Shown: piece by piece, positions 45,441 to 53,590 of the stretch
Numbering within the stretch: position 1 is the stretch's first letter
How the letters are laid out: every line of letters begins with the position of its first letter
NCBI RefSeq assembly: GCF_002879615.1
Contig: NZ_PNRF01000001.1
Location: 1-64,000, forward strand
DNA from: Billgrantia endophytica
Lineage (GTDB): Bacteria; Pseudomonadota; Gammaproteobacteria; Pseudomonadales; Halomonadaceae
DNA length: 64,000 bases
Reading direction: 5' to 3'
Translations under genes and position numbers: made by a program
Notes under the pieces: model-generated
Seen by the model: the letters and a program-made list of their open reading frames with translations, nothing else
What the model was told of the DNA's origin: nothing
The model's database searches: none

Positions 45441-47711
45441 ATGACCATGCCTCCACCCACCCAAGCGAATGAGTCAGCCGAGGTGCTCTTCTCGGTACAG
45501 GGCCTGTGGTGCACCAGCTGCGCCCTGGCCGTCGAGGCCCGGCTGTCGCGCCTGCCCGGTGTCCAGTCGGCAAGCCTGCACTATCCCAGCGCGACGCTGC
45601 TGGTATCGGGAACGCACGACGCACTGGACGAGGACAGGCTGGCGGCTGTGGTGCGTCGGCTCGGTTATCGTCTCGCGCCTCCAGAGGCGGCTCGGGATGC
45701 CGAGGCGCGCCTGGAGGCGGAGAGCCGTTACCTGTCATTGCGGCTGATGGTGGCGCTCGCCTTCGGCATGTGGACCATGCTCGCCTCGTTGCTGATCTAT
45801 GCCGGCGCCTTGCCCCATGCCGGGCTCGAGCAGGTGATGGCCTGGGTTTCCGGTGCCTTCGCGGTACCGGTGGTCGGCTATGCCGGCGTGCCGTTCTACC
45901 GTGCCGCCTGGCGTACGCTGCGAGCGCGCCGGCCCGGCATGGATGCTCTGGTCACCCTGGGAGCGCTAGGGGCCGTCGGCGTTTCCCTGTGGCTGCTTTA
46001 CCGGGGCTCGGCTGAAGTGTATTTCGACACCGCCGTGATGCTGATCCTGCTGTTGCTGGCGGGAAGGCTGGTGGAAACCTTGTGTCGTCACCGCGGCCTG
46101 CGTGCCCTGCAGGCCCTGCATACGCCTGTCGGGGAAGTCGCCCGCTGGGGCCGGGGGGCCTGGCAGGCCTGCGCCGTGGAAGAGGTGGGTGAAGGCGATC
46201 GTTTGAGGGTGGCGGCGGGAGAGGTACTGCCACTGGACGGCACCCTGTGTGACGAAGAGGCGCTGCTCGACCTGGCTCCACTGACCGGCGAGAGCGCGCC
46301 GCGGCGTTTTCTCCCGGGAGAGGCCATGGCGGCCGGCTGCCGCAACCTGGGGCCACCGCTGGTGCTGGAGGTCACGGCGGTGGCGGGTCGGTGTCGCCTG
46401 GACAAGCTGCGGGAAAGGATGTGGTGGCAGCAGGCACGCAAGGGCGAATTGCAGCGCATGGCCGACCGCTTCGCGGCCTGGCTGAGTCCGCTCGCCGTGG
46501 TGCTTGCGCTCTTCACGCTCGGTGTCGCATGGCTGGCCGGGATGCCTCAGGAGGAAGCGCTGGTGCGGGCGCTCTCGGTGCTGGTGGTCGCCTGTCCCTG
46601 TGCCGTGGGGCTGGCGATTCCCCTGGCGGGGCTGGCCGGCAGCGGCCGCGCCCTGGCCCGAGGCGTGGTGTTCCGCGATCCCGGAGCTTTCGAGATGTTC
46701 GCCGATATTCGCTCTGCCGCCTTCGACAAGACCGGCACCCTGACCCCGGGGGAGCCGCAGGTCATTGCCGTGACCGTGGCATCTGGTGTCGATCACGTCT
46801 CGTTGGTTGGGCTTGCCGCGCTGGCAGCCCAGGGCAGCCAGCACCCGCTGTCCCGGGCCTTGTGTCGGTACGCCCGGGACCAGGACGTGCAAGGAGCGGG
46901 CGAGATGCGGCAGGAAGACGAGAGGCGGGGTCAGGGGCGCCGGGTCGAACTGGTCGACGGCCGTGAGCTTCTCCTGGGTAGTGGCTCATGGTTGAAGTCG
47001 CTGGGCATCGAGATCCCGTCGGGAACTGACGAGGCAACAAGCGAGGTGGCGCTGGGGGTGGACGGCCGCTGGCTGGGGACCTTTTCCCTGGGGGAGGCCC
47101 CACAGCCCGGCACCCGGGAGACGCTGGCCCGGCTACGAGAGGCCGGGTTGACCCTGGCGCTGATCAGCGGTGATCGTGGCCCGGCGGTCCAGCGTTTTGG
47201 CCGGCTGGTCGGCCTGGGCCCCGGAGAGTGTTACCCCGACCGGCTTCCCGAGTCGAAATCCAGGCTGGTCGCGGCGATGCCGCAGCCTTCGCTCTATGCG
47301 GGGGACGGTATCAATGACGTGCTGGGAATCGCGACGGCCAGTGTCGGCGTGGCGCCGCTGGGCGCCAGTTCCGCCGCCCAGGAAGGCGCCGCGGTCGTGC
47401 TGTTGCGTCCGGGAATCGGCGGCGTGGAAACCGCCTGGCAGTTGGCACGGCGCACCCGGCGGGTAATGCGCCAGAACCTGGTGCTGTCGGGCCTCTACAA
47501 TGCGCTGGCGCTGGGGTTGGCGGTGAGCATGGCGATTCCCCCCCTGGTTGCCGTTCTGGCCATGGTGGCGAGCTCGCTGAGCGTCATGGCCAATTCGGCA
47601 AGGTTGGGATGGGGTGGTCATGAGGAGCCAGCCGATGCCCGGGGGGCCTTTGGCGTGCCGGGTGAGCCACGGGTCGACGAACCGACGCTGAAAGCCAACC
47701 GGGCGGCCTGA
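45441..47711 (+). CDS. Copper-type P1B heavy-metal ATPase
   Basis: A 756-residue inner-membrane pump. The N-terminal metal-binding domain has GLWCTSCALAVEARL, then about eight membrane helices. The actuator motif is PLTGES, the metal-site motif is Cys385-Pro-Cys387 (VVACPCAVGLAIP), the phosphorylated Asp429 is in AFDKTGTLTPG, and the ATP-domain motifs are QGSQHPLSRAL and YAGDGINDVLG. The CPC motif indicates Cu+ or Ag+ export. The WCTSC domain and build resemble CcoI/FixI pumps used for cytochrome oxidase assembly, but no cco genes are adjacent. Confidence 0.9.
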   Translation: MTMPPPTQANESAEVLFSVQGLWCTSCALAVEARLSRLPGVQSASLHYPSATLLVSGTHDALDEDRLAAVVRRLGYRLAPPEAARDAEARLEAESRYLSLRLMVALAFGMWTMLASLLIYAGALPHAGLEQVMAWVSGAFAVPVVGYAGVPFYRAAWRTLRARRPGMDALVTLGALGAVGVSLWLLYRGSAEVYFDTAVMLILLLLAGRLVETLCRHRGLRALQALHTPVGEVARWGRGAWQACAVEEVGEGDRLRVAAGEVLPLDGTLCDEEALLDLAPLTGESAPRRFLPGEAMAAGCRNLGPPLVLEVTAVAGRCRLDKLRERMWWQQARKGELQRMADRFAAWLSPLAVVLALFTLGVAWLAGMPQEEALVRALSVLVVACPCAVGLAIPLAGLAGSGRALARGVVFRDPGAFEMFADIRSAAFDKTGTLTPGEPQVIAVTVASGVDHVSLVGLAALAAQGSQHPLSRALCRYARDQDVQGAGEMRQEDERRGQGRRVELVDGRELLLGSGSWLKSLGIEIPSGTDEATSEVALGVDGRWLGTFSLGEAPQPGTRETLARLREAGLTLALISGDRGPAVQRFGRLVGLGPGECYPDRLPESKSRLVAAMPQPSLYAGDGINDVLGIATASVGVAPLGASSAAQEGAAVVLLRPGIGGVETAWQLARRTRRVMRQNLVLSGLYNALALGLAVSMAIPPLVAVLAMVASSLSVMANSARLGWGGHEEPADARGAFGVPGEPRVDEPTLKANRAA

Positions 47712-47774
47712 TGCCCTGCGCGGCATCGCCCGGGCTTGCTATGATGGGCCCTGTTTTTCCCATGCCAACGATGG

Positions 47775-48842
47775 ATGCATTGCATGCTCGCCGATACTCT
47801 CGCAAGTCTCCAGCCCATCGACAAGACCATCGCTGACCGGGTTCTCGCCCACCTGAACCGGTTGACCAAACCGCCCGGCAGCCTCGGCCGGCTCGAATCC
47901 CTCGCCGTTACCCTGGCCACGATCACGGGGGAGGCGTTTCCGCGGGTGACACCGCCAGGCGTGCTGGTCTTCGCCGCCGACCACGGGGTGGCGGCCGAGG
48001 GCGTTTCCGCCTTTCCCCAGGCCGTTACCGGCCAGATGGTGGCCAACTTCCTCGCGGGTGGTGCAGCCATCAACGTCTTCGCCCGCCAGATCGGTGCTCG
48101 CCTCGAGGTGATCGATGTCGGGGTGGCTGCCGAGCTGCCCGGCCAGGCGCCCGAGTTCGTCGATGAAAAGGTTCGCTTCGGTACGGCGAACTTCGTCGAG
48201 CGGGATGCCATGACCCGTGCAGAGGCCGAGCGGGCTGTCGAGGTGGGCATCCGAGCCGCCAAGCGAGCTATCGAGGGCGGCTGCCGTTGCCTGATCGTCG
48301 GTGAGATGGGTATCGCCAACACGACGGCAAGCAGTGCCCTGCTGGCGGTATTGACCGGTGAGCCGGTGGCGAACCTGATCGGACCGGGCACCGGCATTCC
48401 CGAAAGCCGCCTGTCCCACAAGCAAGCCATCATCGAACGGGCCATCCGTGCCAGGGCGCCGGATCGCCAGGACCCGATGGATATGTTGGCCAAGCTGGGC
48501 GGGCTCGAGATCGCCGCCATGACGGGGGCTTACCTGGGCGGTGCTTCCCGGCGCCTGCCTCTGCTGGTGGATGGCTTCATCGCCACCGTGGCGGCGTTGC
48601 TTGCCTGTCGTCTCAATCCGGTGGTGCGCGACTACCTGATCTTCGCCCATCGTTCCAGCGAGCCTGGGCACGTCAAGGCATTGGTGGCACTGGGTGGCGA
48701 GCCATTGCTGGACCTGGAGCTTCGCCTGGGTGAAGGCACGGGAGCGGCCCTGGCCTTCCCCCTGTTGACGGCGGCGACCGGCATGCTGGCTGATATGGCG
48801 ACTTTCGAGGCCGCCGGGGTCGCCGGTGGCGAAGGGACATGA
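47775..48842 (+). CDS. cobT: Nicotinate-nucleotide--dimethylbenzimidazole phosphoribosyltransferase
   Basis: The 355-residue enzyme activates 5,6-dimethylbenzimidazole as alpha-ribazole phosphate for the lower ligand of cobalamin. NRLTKPPGSLGRLESLA near the N-terminus is diagnostic. GEMGIANTTASSALLAVLTG and the catalytic Glu in LRLGEGTGAALAFPL follow. It opens a seven-gene cobalamin assembly operon and overlaps cbiB by four bases. Start at 47775 or at the Met three codons on; no clear ribosome site decides. No riboswitch is visible in the 63-base gap before it. Confidence 0.93.
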   Translation: MHCMLADTLASLQPIDKTIADRVLAHLNRLTKPPGSLGRLESLAVTLATITGEAFPRVTPPGVLVFAADHGVAAEGVSAFPQAVTGQMVANFLAGGAAINVFARQIGARLEVIDVGVAAELPGQAPEFVDEKVRFGTANFVERDAMTRAEAERAVEVGIRAAKRAIEGGCRCLIVGEMGIANTTASSALLAVLTGEPVANLIGPGTGIPESRLSHKQAIIERAIRARAPDRQDPMDMLAKLGGLEIAAMTGAYLGGASRRLPLLVDGFIATVAALLACRLNPVVRDYLIFAHRSSEPGHVKALVALGGEPLLDLELRLGEGTGAALAFPLLTAATGMLADMATFEAAGVAGGEGT

Positions 48843-49819
48843 TCACAGAACCGTTCTCGCTCACGCTGTTCGTTTTGCTGGTGGGGGCGATTGCGCTGGA
48901 CTTGTTGATCGGCGATCCGCCTCGGCTCCCGCATCCGGTCGTGGGAATGGGGCGTGTCATCGTGATTCTGGAGCAAGCCTGGAACCGCGGCTCGTCCACG
49001 GCCCGTCGGCTCAAGGGAGCATTGCTGACCCTCATCGTGGTGACCGGCGTCTACGTTCTGGTTTGGGGCCTGCTGGTGGTATTGGCCCGTTTGCATCCAG
49101 TCCTGGGTCTGGCCGCGGAGCTCTGGCTGCTCGCCACTGCCCTGGCCATCAAGGGGTTGCGTGACGCCGTGCTGGAGGTGGCCAGGCCGCTGGCCGGAGG
49201 AGACCTCGACAGCGCCCGGCAGGCGCTTTCGATGATCGTGGGGCGCGATACGGCAACTCTCGGTGAAGCCGATATCACCCGGGGCGCGGTGGAAACGGTG
49301 GCCGAGAATACGGTGGACGGCATTACCGCGCCATTGTTCTGGGCACTGCTGGGCGGTGTGCCCCTGGCGCTTGCCTATAAGGCAATCAACACCCTGGATT
49401 CCATGGTCGGCTATCGCAACGAACGCCATGGGGATTTCGGCTGGGCATCGGCACGGCTCGACGATCTGGCCAACTGGATGCCGGCGCGCCTGACCGCGCT
49501 GGCCATGTGGCTCGCGGCGCTTGCCGTGCCCGGGGCGCGCACCGGGGGGGCGCTGGCTGCGACTATTCGGGAGGCGCCTCGCCATGCAAGCCCCAACAGC
49601 GGCTGGTCGGAGGCGATGGTGGCCAACCTGATGGGCGTGCGGCTGGGTGGAACCAACCACTACGCCGGTGTGGCCTCGCACCGTGCCACCCTGGGTGAGC
49701 CCTGGGAACCGCTCGACGTTGGACACATCGGCCGCGCCATCCGCCATATGCATGGTGGCTGGATGGTCTTCGTGCTGTTCATGGCACTGGCGGTTCTGTT
49801 GCAGGAGTGGTTGGCTTGA
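48839..49819 (+). CDS. cbiB: Adenosylcobinamide-phosphate synthase (CbiB/CobD)
   Basis: A 326-residue membrane enzyme that attaches the aminopropanol (phosphate) arm to adenosylcobyric acid. The N-terminal LDLLIGDPPRLPHPVVGMGR is the family hallmark. VGRDTATLGEADITRGAVET and AENTVDGITAPLFWAL are also conserved, followed by membrane helices. It overlaps cobT (ATGA) and the decarboxylase gene (TTGA). In Pseudomonas nomenclature this is cobD. Confidence 0.93.
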   Translation: MITEPFSLTLFVLLVGAIALDLLIGDPPRLPHPVVGMGRVIVILEQAWNRGSSTARRLKGALLTLIVVTGVYVLVWGLLVVLARLHPVLGLAAELWLLATALAIKGLRDAVLEVARPLAGGDLDSARQALSMIVGRDTATLGEADITRGAVETVAENTVDGITAPLFWALLGGVPLALAYKAINTLDSMVGYRNERHGDFGWASARLDDLANWMPARLTALAMWLAALAVPGARTGGALAATIREAPRHASPNSGWSEAMVANLMGVRLGGTNHYAGVASHRATLGEPWEPLDVGHIGRAIRHMHGGWMVFVLFMALAVLLQEWLA

Positions 49820-50910
49820 GCCTGGATGACGATCGCTGGCCGCGCCATGGTGGGCAGGCGGCGGCACTGCTGGCGCGCTTCGGCCTGCCCCATGACCAGC
49901 CGCTGATCGACTTCAGTGCCAATCTCAATCCGTTGGGCCCGCCGGCCTGGGTGCCCGAGCGGCTGGCCGAGCTGGCCGCCGGCCTGGCGCATTACCCCGA
50001 CCCGGGCTACCCGAGGGCGCGCGAGGCGATCGCCCGACACGAGGGCGTCGCCGTGGAGCAGGTGCTGCTGACCAACGGCGGGGCAGAGGCGATCTTTCTC
50101 ACGGCCGCCCTGCACCCCGGGGGACGGGCAGCTGTCCTCCAGCCGAGTTTTGGCGAGTATACCCGGGCCTGTGCGGCCCATGGCCTGGCGGTCTCGTCTC
50201 TCGCCATGACGGCACCCGATTTCCGGCTCGACCCGGAAGCCGTCGAAGCACGGCTCGGCGACTGCGACCTGCTGTTCCTTTGTCGGCCCAACAATCCCAC
50301 CGGAACCCTCTCCCCTTGGATGGCCGTCGAGACGCTGCTGGGCATGGCGCGGCGTCAGAATTGTCGGGTGGTGATCGACGAAGCCTTCATCGATTTCGTC
50401 GATGCACCGGGGGAGCGGCTGTCACCGCTGCTGGCGGGATTCGACAACCTGATCCTGCTGCGCTCGCTGACCAAGCTCTATACCTTGCCAGGACTGCGCC
50501 TGGGCTATGTGCTGGCTGGCGAGGAAACCATGCGTCGGCTTCAGGATCACCAGCCGCCCTGGAGCGTGAACCATTTGGCGGCGGAACTGGTGGAAGACCT
50601 GCTGGCCGACGAGGATTTTCTCGTTCGTACCCAGGCCTGGCTGCGTGAGGAGCGTCCGCGATTTCAGTCCCGCCTCGCGTCGCTGGGGCTCGAAGTGATG
50701 CCGAGCCAGGCCAATTTCTGCCTGGTACGCCAGAATACCGGCCCGGCAGCGGCCGATGCGCTGCTGGGGCGGCTGCTGCATGCCGGCATCCTGGCCCGCC
50801 ATACGCATGATTTTTCCGGCCTCGACGGGAGTTGGCTGCGCCTGGCGCTGCGCGGACGGGCCGACAACGACCGCTTGTTCGCGGCGCTGGCGGCAGAGAT
50901 CTCGCCATGA
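49816..50910 (+). CDS. cobD: L-threonine-O-3-phosphate decarboxylase
   Basis: The roughly 364-residue PLP enzyme of aminotransferase fold I makes aminopropanol phosphate for the cobalamin nucleotide loop. The N-terminus has DFSANLNPLGPP, typical of the family. FLCRPNNPTGTLSP and the PLP lysine region RSLTKLYTLPGLRLGY follow. I place the start at TTG 49816, overlapping the cbiB stop; GTG at 49807 is also possible. It is coupled to cobU by a four-base overlap. Pseudomonas nomenclature calls it cobC. Confidence 0.92.
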   Translation: MSLDDDRWPRHGGQAAALLARFGLPHDQPLIDFSANLNPLGPPAWVPERLAELAAGLAHYPDPGYPRAREAIARHEGVAVEQVLLTNGGAEAIFLTAALHPGGRAAVLQPSFGEYTRACAAHGLAVSSLAMTAPDFRLDPEAVEARLGDCDLLFLCRPNNPTGTLSPWMAVETLLGMARRQNCRVVIDEAFIDFVDAPGERLSPLLAGFDNLILLRSLTKLYTLPGLRLGYVLAGEETMRRLQDHQPPWSVNHLAAELVEDLLADEDFLVRTQAWLREERPRFQSRLASLGLEVMPSQANFCLVRQNTGPAAADALLGRLLHAGILARHTHDFSGLDGSWLRLALRGRADNDRLFAALAAEISP

Positions 50911-51452
50911 TCGCCTTTGTCAGCGGTGGTGCCCGCTCGGGCAAGAGCGCGGTGGCCGAACGCCTGACGCTCGATGTACAGCAGCGGCGTGGTGGTCCAC
51001 GCGTCTACCTGGCCACTGCCATCGAATCGGATGGCGAGATGTCGGCACGGATCGCCCGCCACCGGCGTGAACGCGACGATGGCTGGATCACGCTCGAGGC
51101 GCCACTGGCGCTGGGTGAGGCGCTTCCTGCCGTACCGGAAGGCGCCACTGTACTGCTTGATTGTCTGACCCTCTGGTCCAGCCGGGCACTGTACGAGGGT
51201 GGGCTCGACGAGGCGGGTGGATACGCGGAGCTGACGGAGCTGCTTCGTGTGGCGAGAGAGAGGCGAATCGCCCTGGTGGTGGTTTCCAACGACCTCAACG
51301 AGGGCCTGCCGCCCCGGGACGCCGAAACCTGGCGCTACCTGGCCTTCCTGCAACGGCTGCATCGCCGGCTGGCCGCCGAGGCCGAGTGGGTGATCGAGGT
51401 GGTGGCGGGCCTGCCCATCGAGTGGAAAGCCCACGGGGAAGCAAGACGATGA
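50907..51452 (+). CDS. cobU: Adenosylcobinamide kinase/adenosylcobinamide-phosphate guanylyltransferase
   Basis: The 181-residue bifunctional enzyme has its P-loop in VSGGARSGKSAVAERL. The guanylylation region is in IARHRRERDDGWITLEAP (with the catalytic His), and VLLDCLTLWSSRALY and VVVSNDLNEGLPP follow. It phosphorylates adenosylcobinamide and attaches GMP. Note Asn-Asp-Leu-Asn instead of the usual Asn-Glu-Val-Gly in the last motif. It overlaps both neighbours by four bases. Confidence 0.93.
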   Translation: MIAFVSGGARSGKSAVAERLTLDVQQRRGGPRVYLATAIESDGEMSARIARHRRERDDGWITLEAPLALGEALPAVPEGATVLLDCLTLWSSRALYEGGLDEAGGYAELTELLRVARERRIALVVVSNDLNEGLPPRDAETWRYLAFLQRLHRRLAAEAEWVIEVVAGLPIEWKAHGEARR

Positions 51453-52207
51453 AAGAGGCGGGATATGGGCTGCTGCTGGCCATCCAGTTCCTGACCCGGC
51501 TGCCGGTACCGGTCGAGTGCCCCTGGACCCCGACCACCAGCCGCTGGGCCCTTCGCTGCTATCCCCTGGTGGGGCTGCTGCTGGGTGCGATACTGGCCGG
51601 CGCCGCGGCACTGCTCCGGGAGGTGTTCCCCGTACCGCTGCTGGCGCTGGCGTTGCTCAGCCTGTGGGTGGCGCTTTCCGGCGGGCTGCATCTGGATGGC
51701 CTGATGGATGTGGCCGATGCCCTGGGCAGCAACGCGCCGCTGGAGCGGCGCTGGGCGATCATGAAGGACCCCCAGGTGGGCAGCTTCGGTATGCTGGCGC
51801 TGATATTCCTGCTGGCCTGGAAGGGGGCCTTGCTATGGGCCTTGCTGGAAGCCGACGTCGACCTCATGGTGGTGATGGTGATCCCCGCCATGGGGCGCTT
51901 CGGTGCCGTGCTCCTGCTGTGTCTTGCCCCCTGCGCGCGACGCGAGGGGCTGGCCTGGGCCTGGCAACGGCACCTGGAGCACCGTGATCTACTGCTGTCG
52001 GCAGTGCCGTTGCTGCTGATTGCCTGGTGGCTGACGGGCTGGCTCGTGTTGATGGCTGCCTTGCTGATATTCCTGCTCGGCCATGGCCTGGCCATGACCC
52101 GCGCGTTTCGCGGCATCAACGGTGATATCGTGGGTGCCGGCATCGAGGGAGGAGAAGTATGGCTTCTGCTGATCGCCTGGATCTGGTGGTCGTCCGCCAT
52201 GGGTTGA
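51449..52207 (+). CDS. cobS: Adenosylcobinamide-GDP ribazoletransferase (cobalamin synthase)
   Basis: A 252-residue integral membrane enzyme joining GDP-cobinamide to alpha-ribazole. AIQFLTRLPVPV near the N-terminus and GGLHLDGLMDVADALGSN with the metal-binding Asp residues are diagnostic. RRWAIMKDPQVGSFGML and the C-terminal GINGDIVGAGIEGGE also fit. It overlaps cobU by four bases and the phosphatase gene by 49 bases. Confidence 0.93.
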   Translation: MKEAGYGLLLAIQFLTRLPVPVECPWTPTTSRWALRCYPLVGLLLGAILAGAAALLREVFPVPLLALALLSLWVALSGGLHLDGLMDVADALGSNAPLERRWAIMKDPQVGSFGMLALIFLLAWKGALLWALLEADVDLMVVMVIPAMGRFGAVLLLCLAPCARREGLAWAWQRHLEHRDLLLSAVPLLLIAWWLTGWLVLMAALLIFLLGHGLAMTRAFRGINGDIVGAGIEGGEVWLLLIAWIWWSSAMG

Positions 52208-52800
52208 CGGCCTGGAACCGTGAGCAGCGCTACCAGGGGCAGCGCGATATCCCGCTGTTGCTGCCCGATGCCCTCGAGGGCATGGACCGATTGCGGGACA
52301 AGCTGGCCGGAGAGCGTTTCGACGCCGTGTATTGCAGTGACCTGACGCGCTGTCGTCAGACCCTGGCGCATGTGCTGGACGTCGACAGCACCCCCGCTGA
52401 GCCGCGCCTCGATGCTCGCCTGCGCGAGCTCGACTTCGGTGCCTACGAGGGCAAGTGCTATGTCGAGCTCAAGGATGAACCGCTTTACCGCGCCTGGATC
52501 GACACCCGCGGCGAGCAGCCTCCTCCCGGTGGCGAGTCGACGGCGAATCTGCGCCAGCGGCTCGATACGTGGCTGGCTGACCTGTTCCGTGCCGCCGAAG
52601 CCGAGGGGCACCGGCGGATACTGGCGGTGAGCCATGGCGGTGTGATTCGCGAACTGCGACGACGCTTCGAGGCGATCGACTTCTGGGACGGCAGCGTTGG
52701 CCAGGCCCAGGGGCGGCAGCTGACGTTCACGCATCAACGGGGGGATTGGCTATGCAGCTCTTCATCGGCGGTGCCTGTGCCGGCAAGCGTGATGTCGTAA
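52159..52800 (+). CDS. cobC: Alpha-ribazole phosphatase-like histidine phosphatase
   Basis: The 213-residue protein belongs to the histidine phosphatase superfamily. The catalytic RHG is in DLVVVRHGLTAWN, the second Arg in YCSDLTRCRQT, the acid region in LRELDFGAYEG, and the second His in LAVSHGGVIREL. In this operon it most likely dephosphorylates alpha-ribazole phosphate or adenosylcobalamin phosphate. GGAGAAG precedes the ATG. The last 40 residues overlap the following cobU-like gene. Confidence 0.88.
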   Translation: MASADRLDLVVVRHGLTAWNREQRYQGQRDIPLLLPDALEGMDRLRDKLAGERFDAVYCSDLTRCRQTLAHVLDVDSTPAEPRLDARLRELDFGAYEGKCYVELKDEPLYRAWIDTRGEQPPPGGESTANLRQRLDTWLADLFRAAEAEGHRRILAVSHGGVIRELRRRFEAIDFWDGSVGQAQGRQLTFTHQRGDWLCSSSSAVPVPASVMS

Positions 52801-53207
52801 AGGCGCGTTTCCCCGCCGCTGGCTGGCATCGCATCGAGGCCCGCCCGGGCCTGAATGCCTGGCAGGACCGGGTCGTGGCCGGCATGGACCTGGTGCTGAC
52901 CGGCTGGCTGGACTGGCTGGATGCCGCCCTGGACGTTGAGCCCGCCGATGACACGCTTCGGAGCACCATGACAGAAGCCCTGGATGACCTGTGCCATGCC
53001 GAGCGCGAGCAAGGCTTCCAGGTGGTGTTGATCCTGCCGGAGATAGGGCGTGGCATCGTCCCGATGGACGCTCGGGACCGGCGTCTGCGTGACCTGGCCG
53101 GCTGGCTGGCGCAGGACGCCGCCGTACGAGCCCGGCAGGTGTGGTACGTGCGCCACGGCCTTGTCCAATCACTGCGCGAGATCAATACACCGGTCGATGG
53201 ACATTGA
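52752..53207 (+). CDS. Diverged CobU-like P-loop protein
   Basis: A 151-residue protein with a P-loop in MQLFIGGACAGKRDVVKARF and a C-terminal half that follows the CobU end (VVLILPEIGRGIVPMDARDR, LRDLAGWLAQDAAVRARQVW). The guanylylation His region of the true CobU at 50907 is replaced by a shorter stretch (GLNAWQDRVVAGMDLVLTGW). It may be a kinase-only or regulatory paralogue. It ends the operon and lies just before the riboswitch. Function uncertain. Confidence 0.7.
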   Translation: MQLFIGGACAGKRDVVKARFPAAGWHRIEARPGLNAWQDRVVAGMDLVLTGWLDWLDAALDVEPADDTLRSTMTEALDDLCHAEREQGFQVVLILPEIGRGIVPMDARDRRLRDLAGWLAQDAAVRARQVWYVRHGLVQSLREINTPVDGH

Positions 53208-53242
53208 CGCACCCCGGTGGGATTGCTAGCTTACGCGCACTC

Positions 53243-53455
53243 TCAGGTGCTGGCGGTAGGTGCTACCGCCAGTGAAACGGGAAGTCGGTGCGCTTCAACA
53301 GCCAATCCGACGCTGCCCCCGCAACGGTAATCGAGAAAAGAACGGCTATTACGCCACTGTGCTTCAGGCACGGGAAGGCAGCCGCTCGGGAAGCCTGGTT
53401 CTTGCCAGATACCGCTTCCGCTCGTAAGCCCGGAGACCGGCCAGGGAGTTCATGC
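53243..53455 (+). ncRNA. Cobalamin riboswitch
   Basis: The conserved B12 box GCCACTG is at 53353-53359, followed by GGGAAGGC. The 5' elements GGTGCTACCGCCAGTGAAACG and the GCTGCCCCCGCAACGGTAA stretch also match, and GCCCGGAGACCGGCC closes the P1 side. It leads btuB, so binding of adenosylcobalamin should lower expression of the uptake operon. Confidence 0.92.
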
Positions 53456-53590
53456 CGGGTTGCGGTGGGCTACCTCGAGGCAGGGCAGGCGCCGCCGTTC
53501 TCGTTTTCCTTCCCCCTCGATCCCTTGCCACCCCGGCGACTGCAATAGCAAAAAAGTCGTGCGGGTGAGTACGGCGAGCAAGGGAACGAC

